Of a DNA stretch of 64,000 nucleotides, positions 19,870-29,600 are shown piece by piece. Numbering within the stretch: the stretch's first letter is position 1; each line of letters opens with the position of its first letter. Origin of the DNA: Heligmosomoides polygyrus polygyrus (lineage: Eukaryota > Nematoda > Chromadorea > Rhabditida > Heligmosomidae); NCBI GenBank assembly GCA_947396885.1, contig OX377203.1:24431253-24495252 (forward strand), given 5' to 3'. The position numbers were made by a program, and so were the translations under genes. The notes below the pieces were generated by a model, which saw only the letters and a list, made by a program, of their open reading frames with translations, had not been told where the DNA came from and made no database searches.

Positions 19870-20700
19870 CAAATTTCTACAGTGCTTTTCGAAGCACAAC
19901 GCATCATTAATTAGGAAACCTAAACCTTCACTTCTCTGACCCACTTAAGTTGAATTCCATCTAAACTGCATTCTACTTGGAAACTATCTAAATTTGCACA
20001 GTTGCCTATTCCAAGAACCACAGTTTTTTCTGCTGCATTTTCCAAGTCACTGACCACTCCCTTACAGCTTCAAGGGCTGTCTGAACTTCAAGCATATCCT
20101 CAGGTTTCTCAATGCTCTTATATATTCGCACATCATCTGCATACATCTGCATAGTTACACGAAGACGGGAAAATTTCTCTGGTAGATCGAATGTATATAT
20201 CAAAAACAAAAGCGGAGAAAGAACCCCTCCTTGGGGGACCCCACTAACCGCTTCTCGGGCAGAAGAAAACTACTGCCGATTCCTACATAATGTTGGCGAC
20301 CTGCAAGAAAATTGTTTATCCAGTTAATTAGCCTGGGGTGTATGTCGATTAATTCAAGCTTCCTAACGAGCATTTAATAAGGTAGTCTATCGAATGCCTT
20401 GGAAAAGTCGAAATAAACAACATGTGTTTGTTTCCGGTCATCAACTCCCTTGGTCCAATCATTTAAAGAAGAAAGAAATGCTGTTTCAGTAGAACTTCTT
20501 TTCCAGAAGCCGTGTTGGCTCTTAGGGACGATGTTGTGCTGCTCAATGTGCTTGACGATGTGTTTCTTGACAATTTTTTTAAACACTACAGAAAATAGAC
20601 GTGATAGTGACTGGCCGAGTTCCCTGGATTGGAAAACGGTGGCTTCTTAGGAATAGGAGAATGAATGAAGTTCTCCATCGAACCGGTACTTCACCTTTCA
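19870..20700 (-). pseudogene. CR1-like reverse transcriptase core
   Basis: Blocks in order: FKKIVKKHIVKHIEQHNIVP, SQHGFWKRSSTETAFL, HVVYFDFSKAFDRLPY (first Asp), a GVPQGG-type block across a frame change near 20,230, and MQMYADDVRIYK (YADD active site, about 20,115-20,145) ending near 20,006. Several frame changes. Confidence 0.8.
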
Positions 20701-20953
20701 TATAAGACAAATTGAATAAATGTTCCAGAGGATATGCAATATGAGGTAATAATTTTTAACTGATCGGTAAAAAAGGTTTCACAGCTGGATTAACGCTGGA
20801 ATTGTGGCCTTATCTTTTTTCCGGTTTTCGATCAAGGAGTAGATCCTAGATGGATTTTTTGAACCGATAATTTTGTCCTCAAGACGTTCATTGTAATTTT
20901 TCAATTTCTTATCCGGTTTAACACCAAAAACCTTGAAAGCTGACCAGCTGTTA

Positions 20954-21244
20954 TCAGGTTGTTGTTGACAGTAGCCAAAGCCTGTTACGATGAAAGATCA
21001 TGCCCTTTAGATAACTAGGAAGATTGTTGTTTTTATTGCTGTCAAGGCACTTTATTGGGACAATTTTGTCAATGACGTTGTGTAGAATAGTAATAAGCAT
21101 TTCGTGTTTATCGTTGAGACTGGCTACAGTTTTGAAAGACTCCAACCAATCCACAGTATCAAGATATTCCTGAACGAGTGCATAATTCGTAGAAGAAAAA
21201 TCCCGTTTCAAGCAATATTGAGTACGCAGAAGCTTCATGTTCAA
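20954..21244 (-). pseudogene. CR1-like ORF2 linker between endonuclease and RT
   Basis: Reads KRDFSSTNYALVQEYLDTVD, then KHEMLITILHNVIDKIVPIK and PSYLKGMIFHRNRLW: the typical linker with a basic segment before the RT. In-frame relation to its neighbours is lost by stops. Confidence 0.65.
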
Positions 21245-21472
21245 CTAAAATTTTATTGCAGCATGATCGCTTTCATCGATACAGGGGACCAGTTCGTCTT
21301 TCACCAGTCCCTGGGCATTACAGAAAAGTAAGTCAAGATAGGAACTTCTCTTTGTTGGCGAAATGACATGTTGTGTAAAGCTATGCGTTCTGAACAAATC
21401 AGTATATTCCGTTGAAGAGGAGGAAATATTAGTGGAGCGCTCATTCCAGTTAATATCTAGGAGATTGAAATC

Positions 21473-21797
21473 TCATAGAACGATGCATGGCCATTCTACA
21501 GAAGAAAAATCACTAATAGCCTTTCTGAGCCGATTTGAGTTATTACCACTGCAAATTGGAGCAAGGTGAACCACCATTATTGTTGAGACCTTTTCTTGTG
21601 TAGAGAAATCAGTTACAATTGATTCATAAGACTCCTTTACAGACTCTTTGAACACCTCATTATGCACAATTGTGTTGCGAGAAAGCACCACAACTCCGCC
21701 ACCCGCTTTGTAAAGTTTGTCGCATCTAACCACTGTATAATTGGAACTCAGATGACCAAGAAGGGGTGCTATCTCGTTTTTAGAGGGTAACCAAGAC
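21473..21797 (-). pseudogene. CR1-like endonuclease, remainder
   Basis: SWLPSKNEIAPLLGHLSSNY, RCDKLYKAGGGVVVLSRNTI, then VVHLAPICSG and a DFN motif just after a stop near 21,473 (VL*DFNLLDINWNE). This is the middle of the EEP endonuclease. The TSYLD-like SSYLDLLFCN and ESDHAAIKF blocks follow at 21,250-21,350, carrying the catalytic His. Confidence 0.75.
21793..21797. repeat. 5-bp target-site duplication of the nested LTR (left)
   Basis: AAGAC, repeated at 22,725-22,729. Confidence 0.6.
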
Positions 21798-22724
21798 TGT
21801 TGCAAGTCGGCGGCCCCAGTGCAGCGGCTGTGCCGTCAACACGTGGGACACCAACCTACCCCATGGGGCAACCGAGGATGCCAAGGCCTAGTGTCCCGGG
21901 GAGGTGAAGGTTCCCATGCCCTGAAGTGCCACTCCCGTAGTGGGGATTCCCCGGGTCCGCTCCTTCACTCCCCACTGAACTGTATCCCTTCAGCCCCGGG
22001 GTTGCAGCCAGCACGAGACCAAGGGGGGAATACTACACCAGCCCTGGGTTGCCAGCCTGACTCCCGACAACACTGCCCTCGCGGCGTCCAGGCAGGGGGC
22101 CAGAGTCTGCCCCCCTGCCCGGACCCCGCGAGGGGCTTACAGGCTTTATCCCCGGCAACCCAATAACAGCAATGACAACAACAACACCAATACCAGATAC
22201 ATTGTGCAACGGACTCACCACATTCCCTCGCTTGCATACCGAACACCATCATAGGTTTATCTCAATACCAGCGCCGACATAGTAGAATACAGAATAGGCC
22301 GGACACGCGGATGATGAAATCACAGCCGGCAGAGTAGGGAGGATCGGGACTAGAATGGGCCGGGCGCTTCACTGTGCAGGGGCACTCCGCGCCCTCAGCC
22401 CTGGCGACCCTTCCAGGAAGGGTCGCCTCCCATCCGGCCGGCAGTCGATGCCGAGCAATGCGGGGACGACGTGATGATCAGACACCCGGCGGCTGAAGTG
22501 AGGCTGGCTGGCGAGCGCGGCCGCTCGCGGTCGAAGCAGGCGTCGAATGAACTCCGCGGCTCGCGCGGGAAGCGGGTTATACCCGTTCCGGAGCGCGCGC
22601 CCCGCCCGCCGATCAATGCCAGCGGAGGCGGGGGCAGGCCGCGCGAGGGGCTGCTCGCCGACGCGCCGCAAGCCTGCGCGCCCGCAGGAGGACTGGGGGA
22701 CTGCGAAGGTCGCGAGTCGCGACA
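21798..22724. mobile_element. Probable solo LTR (927 bp, TG...CA, 5-bp duplication) inside the CR1-like LINE
   Basis: The insert begins TGTTGCAAG and ends GCGACA (TG..CA ends, TGT/ACA inverted termini) and is flanked by AAGAC on both sides. Removing it and one AAGAC restores the endonuclease codons ITES-WLP across the junction, which fixes the borders to the base. It is strikingly GC-rich compared with the AT-rich host DNA and holds no conserved ORF (long frames on both strands follow from the base composition). A single LTR without internal sequence suggests LTR-LTR recombination. A non-autonomous DNA element is a less likely alternative. Confidence 0.65.
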
Positions 22725-22729
22725 AAGAC
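22725..22729. repeat. 5-bp target-site duplication of the nested LTR (right)
   Basis: AAGAC, matching 21,793-21,797. Confidence 0.6.
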
Positions 22730-22739
22730 TCAGTTATTA

Positions 22740-22860
22740 GAACCAGATCATAGCATCCAACAGATAGGAAAGAGACGAGAGCTTCCTTGTTTTCATCGAG
22801 AGAACGAATATTGGCTAAAACGCAAAAAATTCTGTGCTCTTCAGTCCAGAGATCACTCAA
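22740..22860 (-). pseudogene. CR1-like endonuclease, N-terminal strand (before the nested LTR)
   Basis: FCVLANIRSLDENKEALVSF then CYDLVLITES: the first strand with the metal-binding Asn, and the strand ending in the metal-binding Glu. The next residues are interrupted by the 927-bp insert; homology resumes at 21,797 with WLPSKNE. Confidence 0.75.
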
Positions 22861-23640
22861 AGGTTTCCCAACGTAGAGGTACCAGAAGCATTATTCGTAA
22901 GAGCAGTCTGATTCTCTGCTTGAGTGCCAGCCCCTGTTAGGAACGGCCCTCAACCAGTTCCTCAGCATTGCGCTTACGCTCCACTTGTAGTCGACTCCTC
23001 TCCTCTAATGTGAGAGATGGGCGGACACAGATGCTATTGCTCGAGAAGAATCGAAGGGGGCAAGCCGAATTACCTCCCTTTGTAAACGACTGCACGGAAG
23101 AACAATCTTCAACAAACGCGGTCTAGTCGGGATGACTTTGCCCATACAATAAACGGTTACCGGCATAAACTCAAGTTTAAGAAAATTCAAAATGTGCTGC
23201 ATACATAAGTAGTCGTGAACAATTCTTTCGAAGGCCGTGGATTCCAGATATCACGATAGAGCGTTTTCTTTCAAGCTCCTCAGAATCGACAATAGCTGAA
23301 GTGTTAGAGAAGGAAGCAGAATCGGATGAATTTAATGCCAGAGATGGAACGGCAGGTCGACTAGTAGAAGAATCTTGAGAACGAAGCTTTTGCTTAAGAA
23401 GGGTTCTCTTCCTTTAGTCTGCACAGCTCTTCTTGTAGCAGCGAGTTCCTGTGCTTGACTTGTTTGATCGTTCGTTTCGAAAAATAGCTCAACGTTACGC
23501 TTCACGTAGCTCGGGACTGCTCGTTCGCGATGTCCTTCAGGCAGAGAAGGGAGTCCCTGCGTGGTTGTGGCACTTCCATTCGAGTACGCTTTCTACGTGA
23601 TGCTGGAACAGAACAGGAACGAGAAGGCGAGGTCAACATG
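22861..23640 (-). pseudogene. CR1-like ORF1 (RNA-binding/gag-like) remnant
   Basis: The frame opens MLTSPSRSCSVPASRRKRT and reads on through a coiled-coil-like stretch (HRNSLLQEELCRLKEENP) to MPVTVYCMGKVIPTRPRLLK, then after a frame change RPSLTLEERSRLQVERKRN. The order basic head, coiled coil, then an RNA-binding RRM-like fold (TRPRLLKIVL and RPSLTLEER motifs) is that of nematode CR1-like ORF1 proteins. Several stops interrupt it. Confidence 0.6.
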
Positions 23641-23649
23641 TTCATTTAA

Positions 23650-24300
23650 TACACGTTGATCAATGAGCGTCAGGCCGGCCTCTAGAAAGGAGAAATCCAA
23701 TAAATCACTTTATAAAGTGGCAAATTGCAGGAAACGAACGTACGTAAAAGTACATAATCCCCTTGCCACTAAAGGTTGAGGGACGTATCCTACTCCAATA
23801 CCTGTAGCAAGTGACGACGTGAATAAAGAGAGCTAGAGTTCTGAACAGGATAACTGATAATGTTGCTCAGAAATGGCCAGATAACCGGAAAAAGTATAAT
23901 GAACAAATAACGAAAAATAAAAATGATTTGATTAATGATTTTTCTCTAGTCAAAAAGTCAAGTACTGTTAAATTATGAGTAATGCGATCATTTCAAAAGC
24001 TTTAGCTTTTTTTATAATTCACAACATAGTGCAGTAACTATATTGACGAAAGTCTGTGGGATTCTATTGGCCCTTCGAACCGATCTCAAGTTCGGTTTGC
24101 GCCAGAGCCAACCAATTTCTCTTCCCAAGGGTCGGTGAATCGCAAAAATTCCTATCGTTGAAGAACAGCAGCAAAACGACCAAGCTGCGAACCCATGACG
24201 TTTTTGAAAATACTAGTACTATGCAACTCTACTTGGCTGATACTTCGGCATTACCGCCTTCTTCAGTGCCTATGGTTAACACAACAAAAAATTATTTCGT
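23650..24300. other. Unassigned; possible 5' flank or 5'UTR of the LINE
   Basis: AT-rich sequence with an 84-codon open frame (24,056-24,310 +) without recognisable motifs. Confidence 0.3.
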
Positions 24301-24309
24301 GCGGGGGTA

Positions 24310-24575
24310 ATTTCGTTGCAGTGTGACGTTAAATCAACTTAGGTCTCATCTTTCTCGTAGACAGATTGCAAGGTAGAGTTCAAACATCTATTGCAGTTGT
24401 ACCTGTTGCACTGTCTAATCTTTTAGGTTGCATTTTTTTAACTTCATGTTTGTTCTGGAAATTAGAGTCTACTGTTTTTACTAAGCACTGGTTTTGCCTT
24501 CCGTTATGTTATTTTCTAAACAACACGTGATGTAGTCATCGTCACGTCCTGAATAAAGAATAAAGAATAAAGAAT
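24310..24575 (+). mobile_element. 3' end of a LINE or SINE with a GAATAAA tandem tail
   Basis: The segment ends in CCTGAATAAAGAATAAAGAA (24,549 on), a three-unit AATAAAG tail typical of CR1-like 3' ends. The upstream 230 bp carries no RT motif, so it is 3'UTR only. Confidence 0.5.
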
Positions 24576-25290
24576 TTCGTAGTAATATTTACGATTTATA
24601 ATGCTTTGCAATTTAAAAATACAACCGGTATAGTGGCGACCAAATTTTAATGCCTGGCTTCAAATATTTAATTAACACTTACAGAATTTCTCTCACTAAG
24701 TCCCTTTGGGTTAACATTATGAGCTGCAGTCCGATAAGAGAGCTTTCTTCTGCAGCTACTCAAAAGACCCTGTGCGAAGGTTTCAAAAATATCGTGCCCG
24801 AAAGCATTTTGAAGCATATTAATATCTGGAATTGTTTTGAATAAGACTGAGCTAAATAAATAATTTGAAATCGCTGTCAAAATTGCAGGAGTTAACATTC
24901 AATATAACTATGGTGTGAGTTCCAAGGAGTGAGAAAGTCACTTTCGAGCAACCTTCATGGGAGGTACGGAGCTAGATATCCAGTCATATTAGAGGTCATA
25001 ACTAGGCGAACTTAAACTGGACTTTAACTGCTGCTTCCATAGGAAATAAAATATGACCAGCCGGGCCTGCAGGGATACATCTAAATAGAGAAAGAGAGAG
25101 AAAAGAAGAACATTAAGGGTAAGGACGGCGTTATTCAACCTCTTTTGGGATGCGCCACACATTCTACCTCTACGGAATTTCGTGGAGGCGATTTTTATGC
25201 GTATTTGCCCATTCAATGACTTTCGGTGACCAGCTGATGAACAGCTCGGCGCTTTATCCTCCCCAGACAAGAAACCAATCCACCGACCCG
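24576..25290. other. No recognised gene
   Basis: AT-rich unassigned sequence with short open frames on both strands. Confidence 0.35.
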
Positions 25291-25294
25291 GGAG

Positions 25295-25402
25295 GGATAG
25301 AAGGTTTGATTGCCCTGGGCGGGAAATCCGAACCAAGAACCTGGTATCGGTTACACGCGACAGCCGGCTCCTGCTCCATCTGCGCTACACGAGCCCAGAA
25401 GT
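25295..25402 (-). mobile_element. tRNA-like head of a SINE
   Basis: On the minus strand: GGGCTCGTGTAGCGCAGATG (box A-like TAGCGCAGATG) and, about 50 bases on, TTGGTTCGGATTTCCCGCCC (box B-like GGTTCGGAT and a GGGC/GCCC acceptor pairing). Arm spacing and stems are too irregular for a working tRNA; this is typical of a tRNA-derived SINE. Confidence 0.5.
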
Positions 25403-26600
25403 ACATTAATAAACAAAAAGACAATAACGTAAATGCTAAGGAAACAGTTGATTTGGAATATAGGTATAAATCCTAATCCTCCTTTGTGTTGAAGCTCTGA
25501 AGACTGTCAACGCTTGAAAATAGCAGACATAGTGATCCTAATTTAGCGCCCCGGAATGATGGTAGTTTTCCAACTATGTCAACTATGCTCAAATGAGAAA
25601 ATTTCTCACATGCCGTTTCTGAATTTAAAAGCCTTCCGTCGTTGCTCACGCTACTCTTTTGATTGTAAAGGATCTTCCACACAGGCAATCCAATACCACA
25701 ATCCAATGCAAACCGGAGCAGTCAGCTAGTTTGTTGGTTCGGCCAAAAGATCGCCGTATAAAGAACAACAAAATGGAAAAGCGAAAACCTCGGGTACCAA
25801 CGAATAAACGAATGCGGTTTATCCCTGATTTATCCTTATCCAAATACCACATCAACAAGATTACAGACATCGACCGCCGTTGACGATGCTTATACCAAAT
25901 GGCTCGCTGTTGTTGTTTAAAAAAGAGGAATAAAATATTATGTGCCCCAAGTGTACGAGACAACATCATACATATCAACCAAATAATGCGGAGCTTTCAA
26001 TAAAATGCGAATTCATTGCGAAAGAAAAGAGAAATGCACTCAGAAAACACGCTCGAAGCGACCCACAACATCGTGGCTGATGAAACGCCGCCGAGGCTAG
26101 GGATGAGAGTGAAGAGAAGAGTAAAGTGGGTTGAAATCTATAAACTGTCGCTATTTCTTGTGGTAATCATATTCATCATTTTGTCGAAGACGAACAGCAA
26201 CTAAAGGATAACTTGGGGGATCTCTCCCCCGTTAGTGGCACTCGCTTATTTGTCAGCAACATGGCTTCAAAGAGTCGATCTTGCATAGTGCTGGTTGCCT
26301 AATACCTAACACTTTTGTACCGTCTGCTATTCCTTTCTATGCTTTGCTTCTTCTCTGCGAACGACGTTGGCTACTGCACTTTCAGTCAAGTGCTAATCCT
26401 TCCGGATGCGCAATGGAATTTTAGATAAGGAAGCGCAGTCTTTCCACTCCTCCTCACGTCTTCTTATCTCTTCCACCTTAAATCTGCTATAAACCCTGTG
26501 GTGTAGGAGGCCCAAGCCACTTATCTTTAGTTAGCTTTTTGATGATAAAAAGACACCCAGTGTCACGATTCTGTATCGCTCCAACAACAAGTGCAAGAGC
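25403..26600. other. No recognised gene; presumed upstream region of the lysozyme gene
   Basis: Contains a 62-codon frame (26,016-26,204 +) with one hydrophobic segment (LSLFLVVIIFIILS) but no splice or family support. Promoter elements for the gene starting at 26,608 cannot be pinned down; the outron is expected here. Confidence 0.35.
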
Positions 26601-26607
26601 TTTCCAG
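26601..26607 (+). promoter_or_regulatory. Probable spliced-leader trans-splice acceptor
   Basis: TTTCCAG directly followed by AC-ATG (ATG at 26,610). A nematode 3' splice consensus two bases before a signal-peptide start codon, with no exon needed upstream, is the usual layout for SL1 trans-splicing. Confidence 0.6.
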
Positions 26608-26675
26608 ACATGGCTCTCTTCGCCGTGCTTGGCACGTTGGTCGCTATTGGCATCATCATTGAAGCAAAACCAGCG
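26608..26675 (+). CDS. Lysozyme exon 1: signal peptide
   Basis: Encodes MALFAVLGTLVAIGIIIEA followed by KPA: a hydrophobic core with a likely cleavage after IEA. Donor GCG|GTGAG at 26,676, phase 0. Intron 1 (26,676-27,942) holds inverted SINE-like units. Confidence 0.8.
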
Positions 26676-29600
26676 GTGAGAAAATTTCGAACCTCGACAA
26701 TAATTGCAGCATAGCTGTTACAAAAACTCGTATCGCTGGAGATGTACTTATTTCTACTTGGAAGCACCATCGTTTTCTCAGTTAAGAATAATTTTACTCA
26801 CGTGGCGATATGAGTCACTTTCCAGCATCAGCATCTACGGCGGGGACTAATAAGGAAAGGTTCCATCTCATGGTAAGTTTTTACGATGCTATTATATTGT
26901 GACAGGATGTAGGACAGTGTGAGCGGAGTCCAGAATTACAGCTAGTTTTCGCTGAACGCTTCTCTAAAGAGCCGAAAAAGAAGTGAGGGAGAACGTGTGC
27001 GTAACAATCACCAAACCTTATGACACCCCACGAGATGTGCCTCCATGAGGCAGTCGGTAGGAGTGCCGCCCCACAGAAGCACACCTAAGCTGCCTATGTG
27101 CTAGTTTTTAAACGACGCCTATCTGCACCACCACCATATCATGCCACATCGCCAATGACTGCAACTAATACCAACTAAATGCACACAAATACGCATACTT
27201 TACAGTTGAATATTATGAGCCCGGGCCTGGCCGGAACATAAGTGTATTAAAAATGTCGCTCTCACCTGAACGTGTTGTCGGCCGACTACGTTCATACTAA
27301 CGCAACAGACCAATATGTGCAAAAAGATTGGCAATGTGCACTGGGGACTGAGGGCTCGATCTCAGAAGCCCGCCGGTTTGCACTTATGAGGTGGCACCCC
27401 TGCCCTCTGCGCTACCGTGGCCCACCTCTTGGAGTGTCATAGAGGATGGTGATTGTTGCGCACACGTTTTCAAACCTCTTTTTTCGGTCTTTTCGTCCAG
27501 CAAACTAACTGCTATTCTGGACTACGCTCACACGGCCCTACATCCTGTCAAAATGGCATCAAGAAAGTTTACCGTGAATTCGGAAGCTTTCCTTGTTAGT
27601 TTTCAACCTATTAGTAAGATTACGGGTGCAAGTTAGGCGAGCAGAACATCAAGGATGAACAGCAGACATTATTGTGCAGTTGTATCTGCACACTTTCCAA
27701 AAAAATTTTTATCCAGTATTGCTAGTGTAGGTGAGTTTCAGAGTGCAAGAATAACAGGAGATCTTAAACGAATGAATTATTTGGGAACTGCACTGTATTA
27801 AGACTGTAACTGCACTAATAGAACGTTAATTAATATAGTGAGTTAATCATTATTACAACGCAAAACAAATATATTTAAAATCTAAAAATTTGGTACTAAC
27901 TTAAGATGTAGTTCAGGAAAAGAAAATGGGTTCATTTTCCAGGTTATTCTGCCAGAGTTTGCACTGGCTGTGGACTTCAACGGTCTGGCAACCGAAGAAA
28001 GTCTGCAGTGTTTGAAGGATTCTGAGTACAAGACCATATTTCTAGAGTATGTTTTCTTTTCTAAAACAAACTTATAAAGTCTGTGTCTGTCGGGTTCCGC
28101 AAAAGAAACTCGGTAGGTAGTGTTGTGGTCCCATAACAAATAGCTTTCCTATTCCTAGAGTTTGACCCAGATTTTTCAGAACATGCACACCCGTTCATAA
28201 TTTTCGCACTACGGCTCCTCTTCTTCTCCTGAGCGTTTAGTCCCGCGCAGTCGCAGGGTCCGCTGTTCTTGTGATCCGCCGCCACCTCATCCTAGCAAGG
28301 GCGTCATCTGCAGTGGCGTCGACTTCGGCGAGATCTCTCTTGATGACGTCCTTCCACCTTTTCCTTGGGGCTCCTCTCGGACGCTTTTCGGGTGCCTCGA
28401 AATCTAGGGCCTTATGGGGTGATTCTCTGGTCTTCTGAGGACGTGTCCATACCACCTCAGGCGCTGTTCCCTCATCTTCATCTGGATCGGGGCTGTCTTC
28501 ATAACTGCCCTAACATCCTCGTTTCGCATGTCCCGACGGGTCCATCCACATGCCCACCTCAGCATCCTCATTTCCGCCGCGTGCAGTTGCCTGCGCCTTA
28601 CCCAGGGCCCAGCACTCACTGCCGTAGAGGAGGGCAGGCCTCACAACTGTTGCCTTTGCTTGCCTTTGAGCGTCCTGGAGCATCTACGGTCGCAGAGGAT
28701 GTGGATTCCCACCACTTAAACCAGGCTGCGTTTATCCCTCCCTTGAGCGCCTGGTCCACACTTCCTTCCTCGGATAGGTCACTTCCGAGGTAGCGGAATT
28801 CTTCCATCTTCTCGATCGCTTCCTCTTGGCAGTCTGGGATCGAACCAGCGCACGGCTCAGAGCTGATGAACTTCGTCTTTTTCACGTTCAACCGTATGGT
28901 GTTGTCTGCTAGTGCACTTCCACAGCTGCACCTTCTCCTCCAGCTCCTCCTGGTTGTCGGCTACGAGTGTCGGTCGATGTCGTCCCCGTAGAGGATCGTC
29001 CTGAGAAAGCCTTCCTCTAGGTGGTTCACTATGCAATCGAGCGTCAGCACGAAAAGAAACGGACTCAGAGCCGACCCTCGATGCACCCTCACTGTGATGT
29101 CCACTTTCCTTGTTACCCCGTGTGGAGTTCGTATCGCCGCTTTCGAGCCTTAGTACATGTCCCTTATGACCGTGATCAGACGTTCCAGAACACCCTTCCC
29201 TCGAAGGGCTTTCCAGAGTAGGCAGGGGCCCGGGCAACCTGTCGTAGGCCTTCCCCATGTCCAGAAATACCAGAGAGCAGGGTTTCCGTTTCTCCCTATA
29301 TTTCTCCATCACCTCATGAGCGATGAAGGTAGCGACTGTAGTGGAGCTCTCGAGCGTGGAGCCCCACTGCACCTGGAAGATGGTACCATCTCCCTCAGCC
29401 TCGAGTCTACCAGTCGTTCGTAGATCTTTATCTTGTGTGAGATTAGTTTGATCCCTCGGTAGTTAGAGCATTCGGAAGCTCTCCCTTCTGTGTTCGAATA
29501 TAAAAAAAACATTCCCGAGAATATAAAAAAATATTCCTGCAACGTTTTTATAATCTCCTGGAAGCAAGGTTTTAATAAGAAAGGTCCATTACAGTTCTGA

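Larger units (their letters stand above)
19163..23640 (-). mobile_element. CR1-like LINE with ORF1 and ORF2, split by a nested LTR
   Basis: Read on the minus strand from 23,640: an ORF1 (decayed), an endonuclease start (22,740-22,860), a 927-bp foreign insert, the rest of the endonuclease (21,473-21,797), a linker (20,954-21,300), RT (20,000-20,700), a C-terminal region (19,381-19,900), a 3'UTR and an A-rich tail (AATAAAAAAAATAAA type, plus 19,163-19,196). Without the insert it is about 3.55 kb, close to full length for a CR1-like element. All ORFs carry stops and frameshifts, so it is inactive. Confidence 0.85.
28218..29490 (-). mobile_element. RTE-clade LINE, family B copy 1, 5' truncated (in intron 2)
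   Basis: The minus strand carries RT blocks in several frames: SNYRGIKLISHKIKIYERLV (29,400), LVFLDMGKAYDRLPG (29,230), the linker to NVKKTKFISSE (28,870), FRYLGSDLSEEGSVDQ, then MLRWACGWTRRDMRN, RLRWYGHVLRRPENH and the C-terminal RGAPRKRWKDVIKRDLAEVD. Starts at the beginning of the RT palm (about 29,490), so the endonuclease is lost. At least four frame changes. Short GA-rich tail (plus CCTCTTCTTCTCC near 28,214). Confidence 0.85.

Noticed and set aside
22395..22753. Long frames on both strands in the GC-rich insert
   Set aside because: High GC makes stops rare; no motif or conservation.
22369..22860. 163-codon frame joining endonuclease to a GC-rich tail
   Set aside because: Only 22,740-22,860 is LINE endonuclease; the rest is read-through into the inserted LTR.
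25295..25402. Functional tRNA gene
   Set aside because: Box A and box B are present but stems and spacing are not tRNA-like; called a SINE head.
26016..26204. 62-codon frame with one hydrophobic helix
   Set aside because: No splice, promoter or homology evidence.
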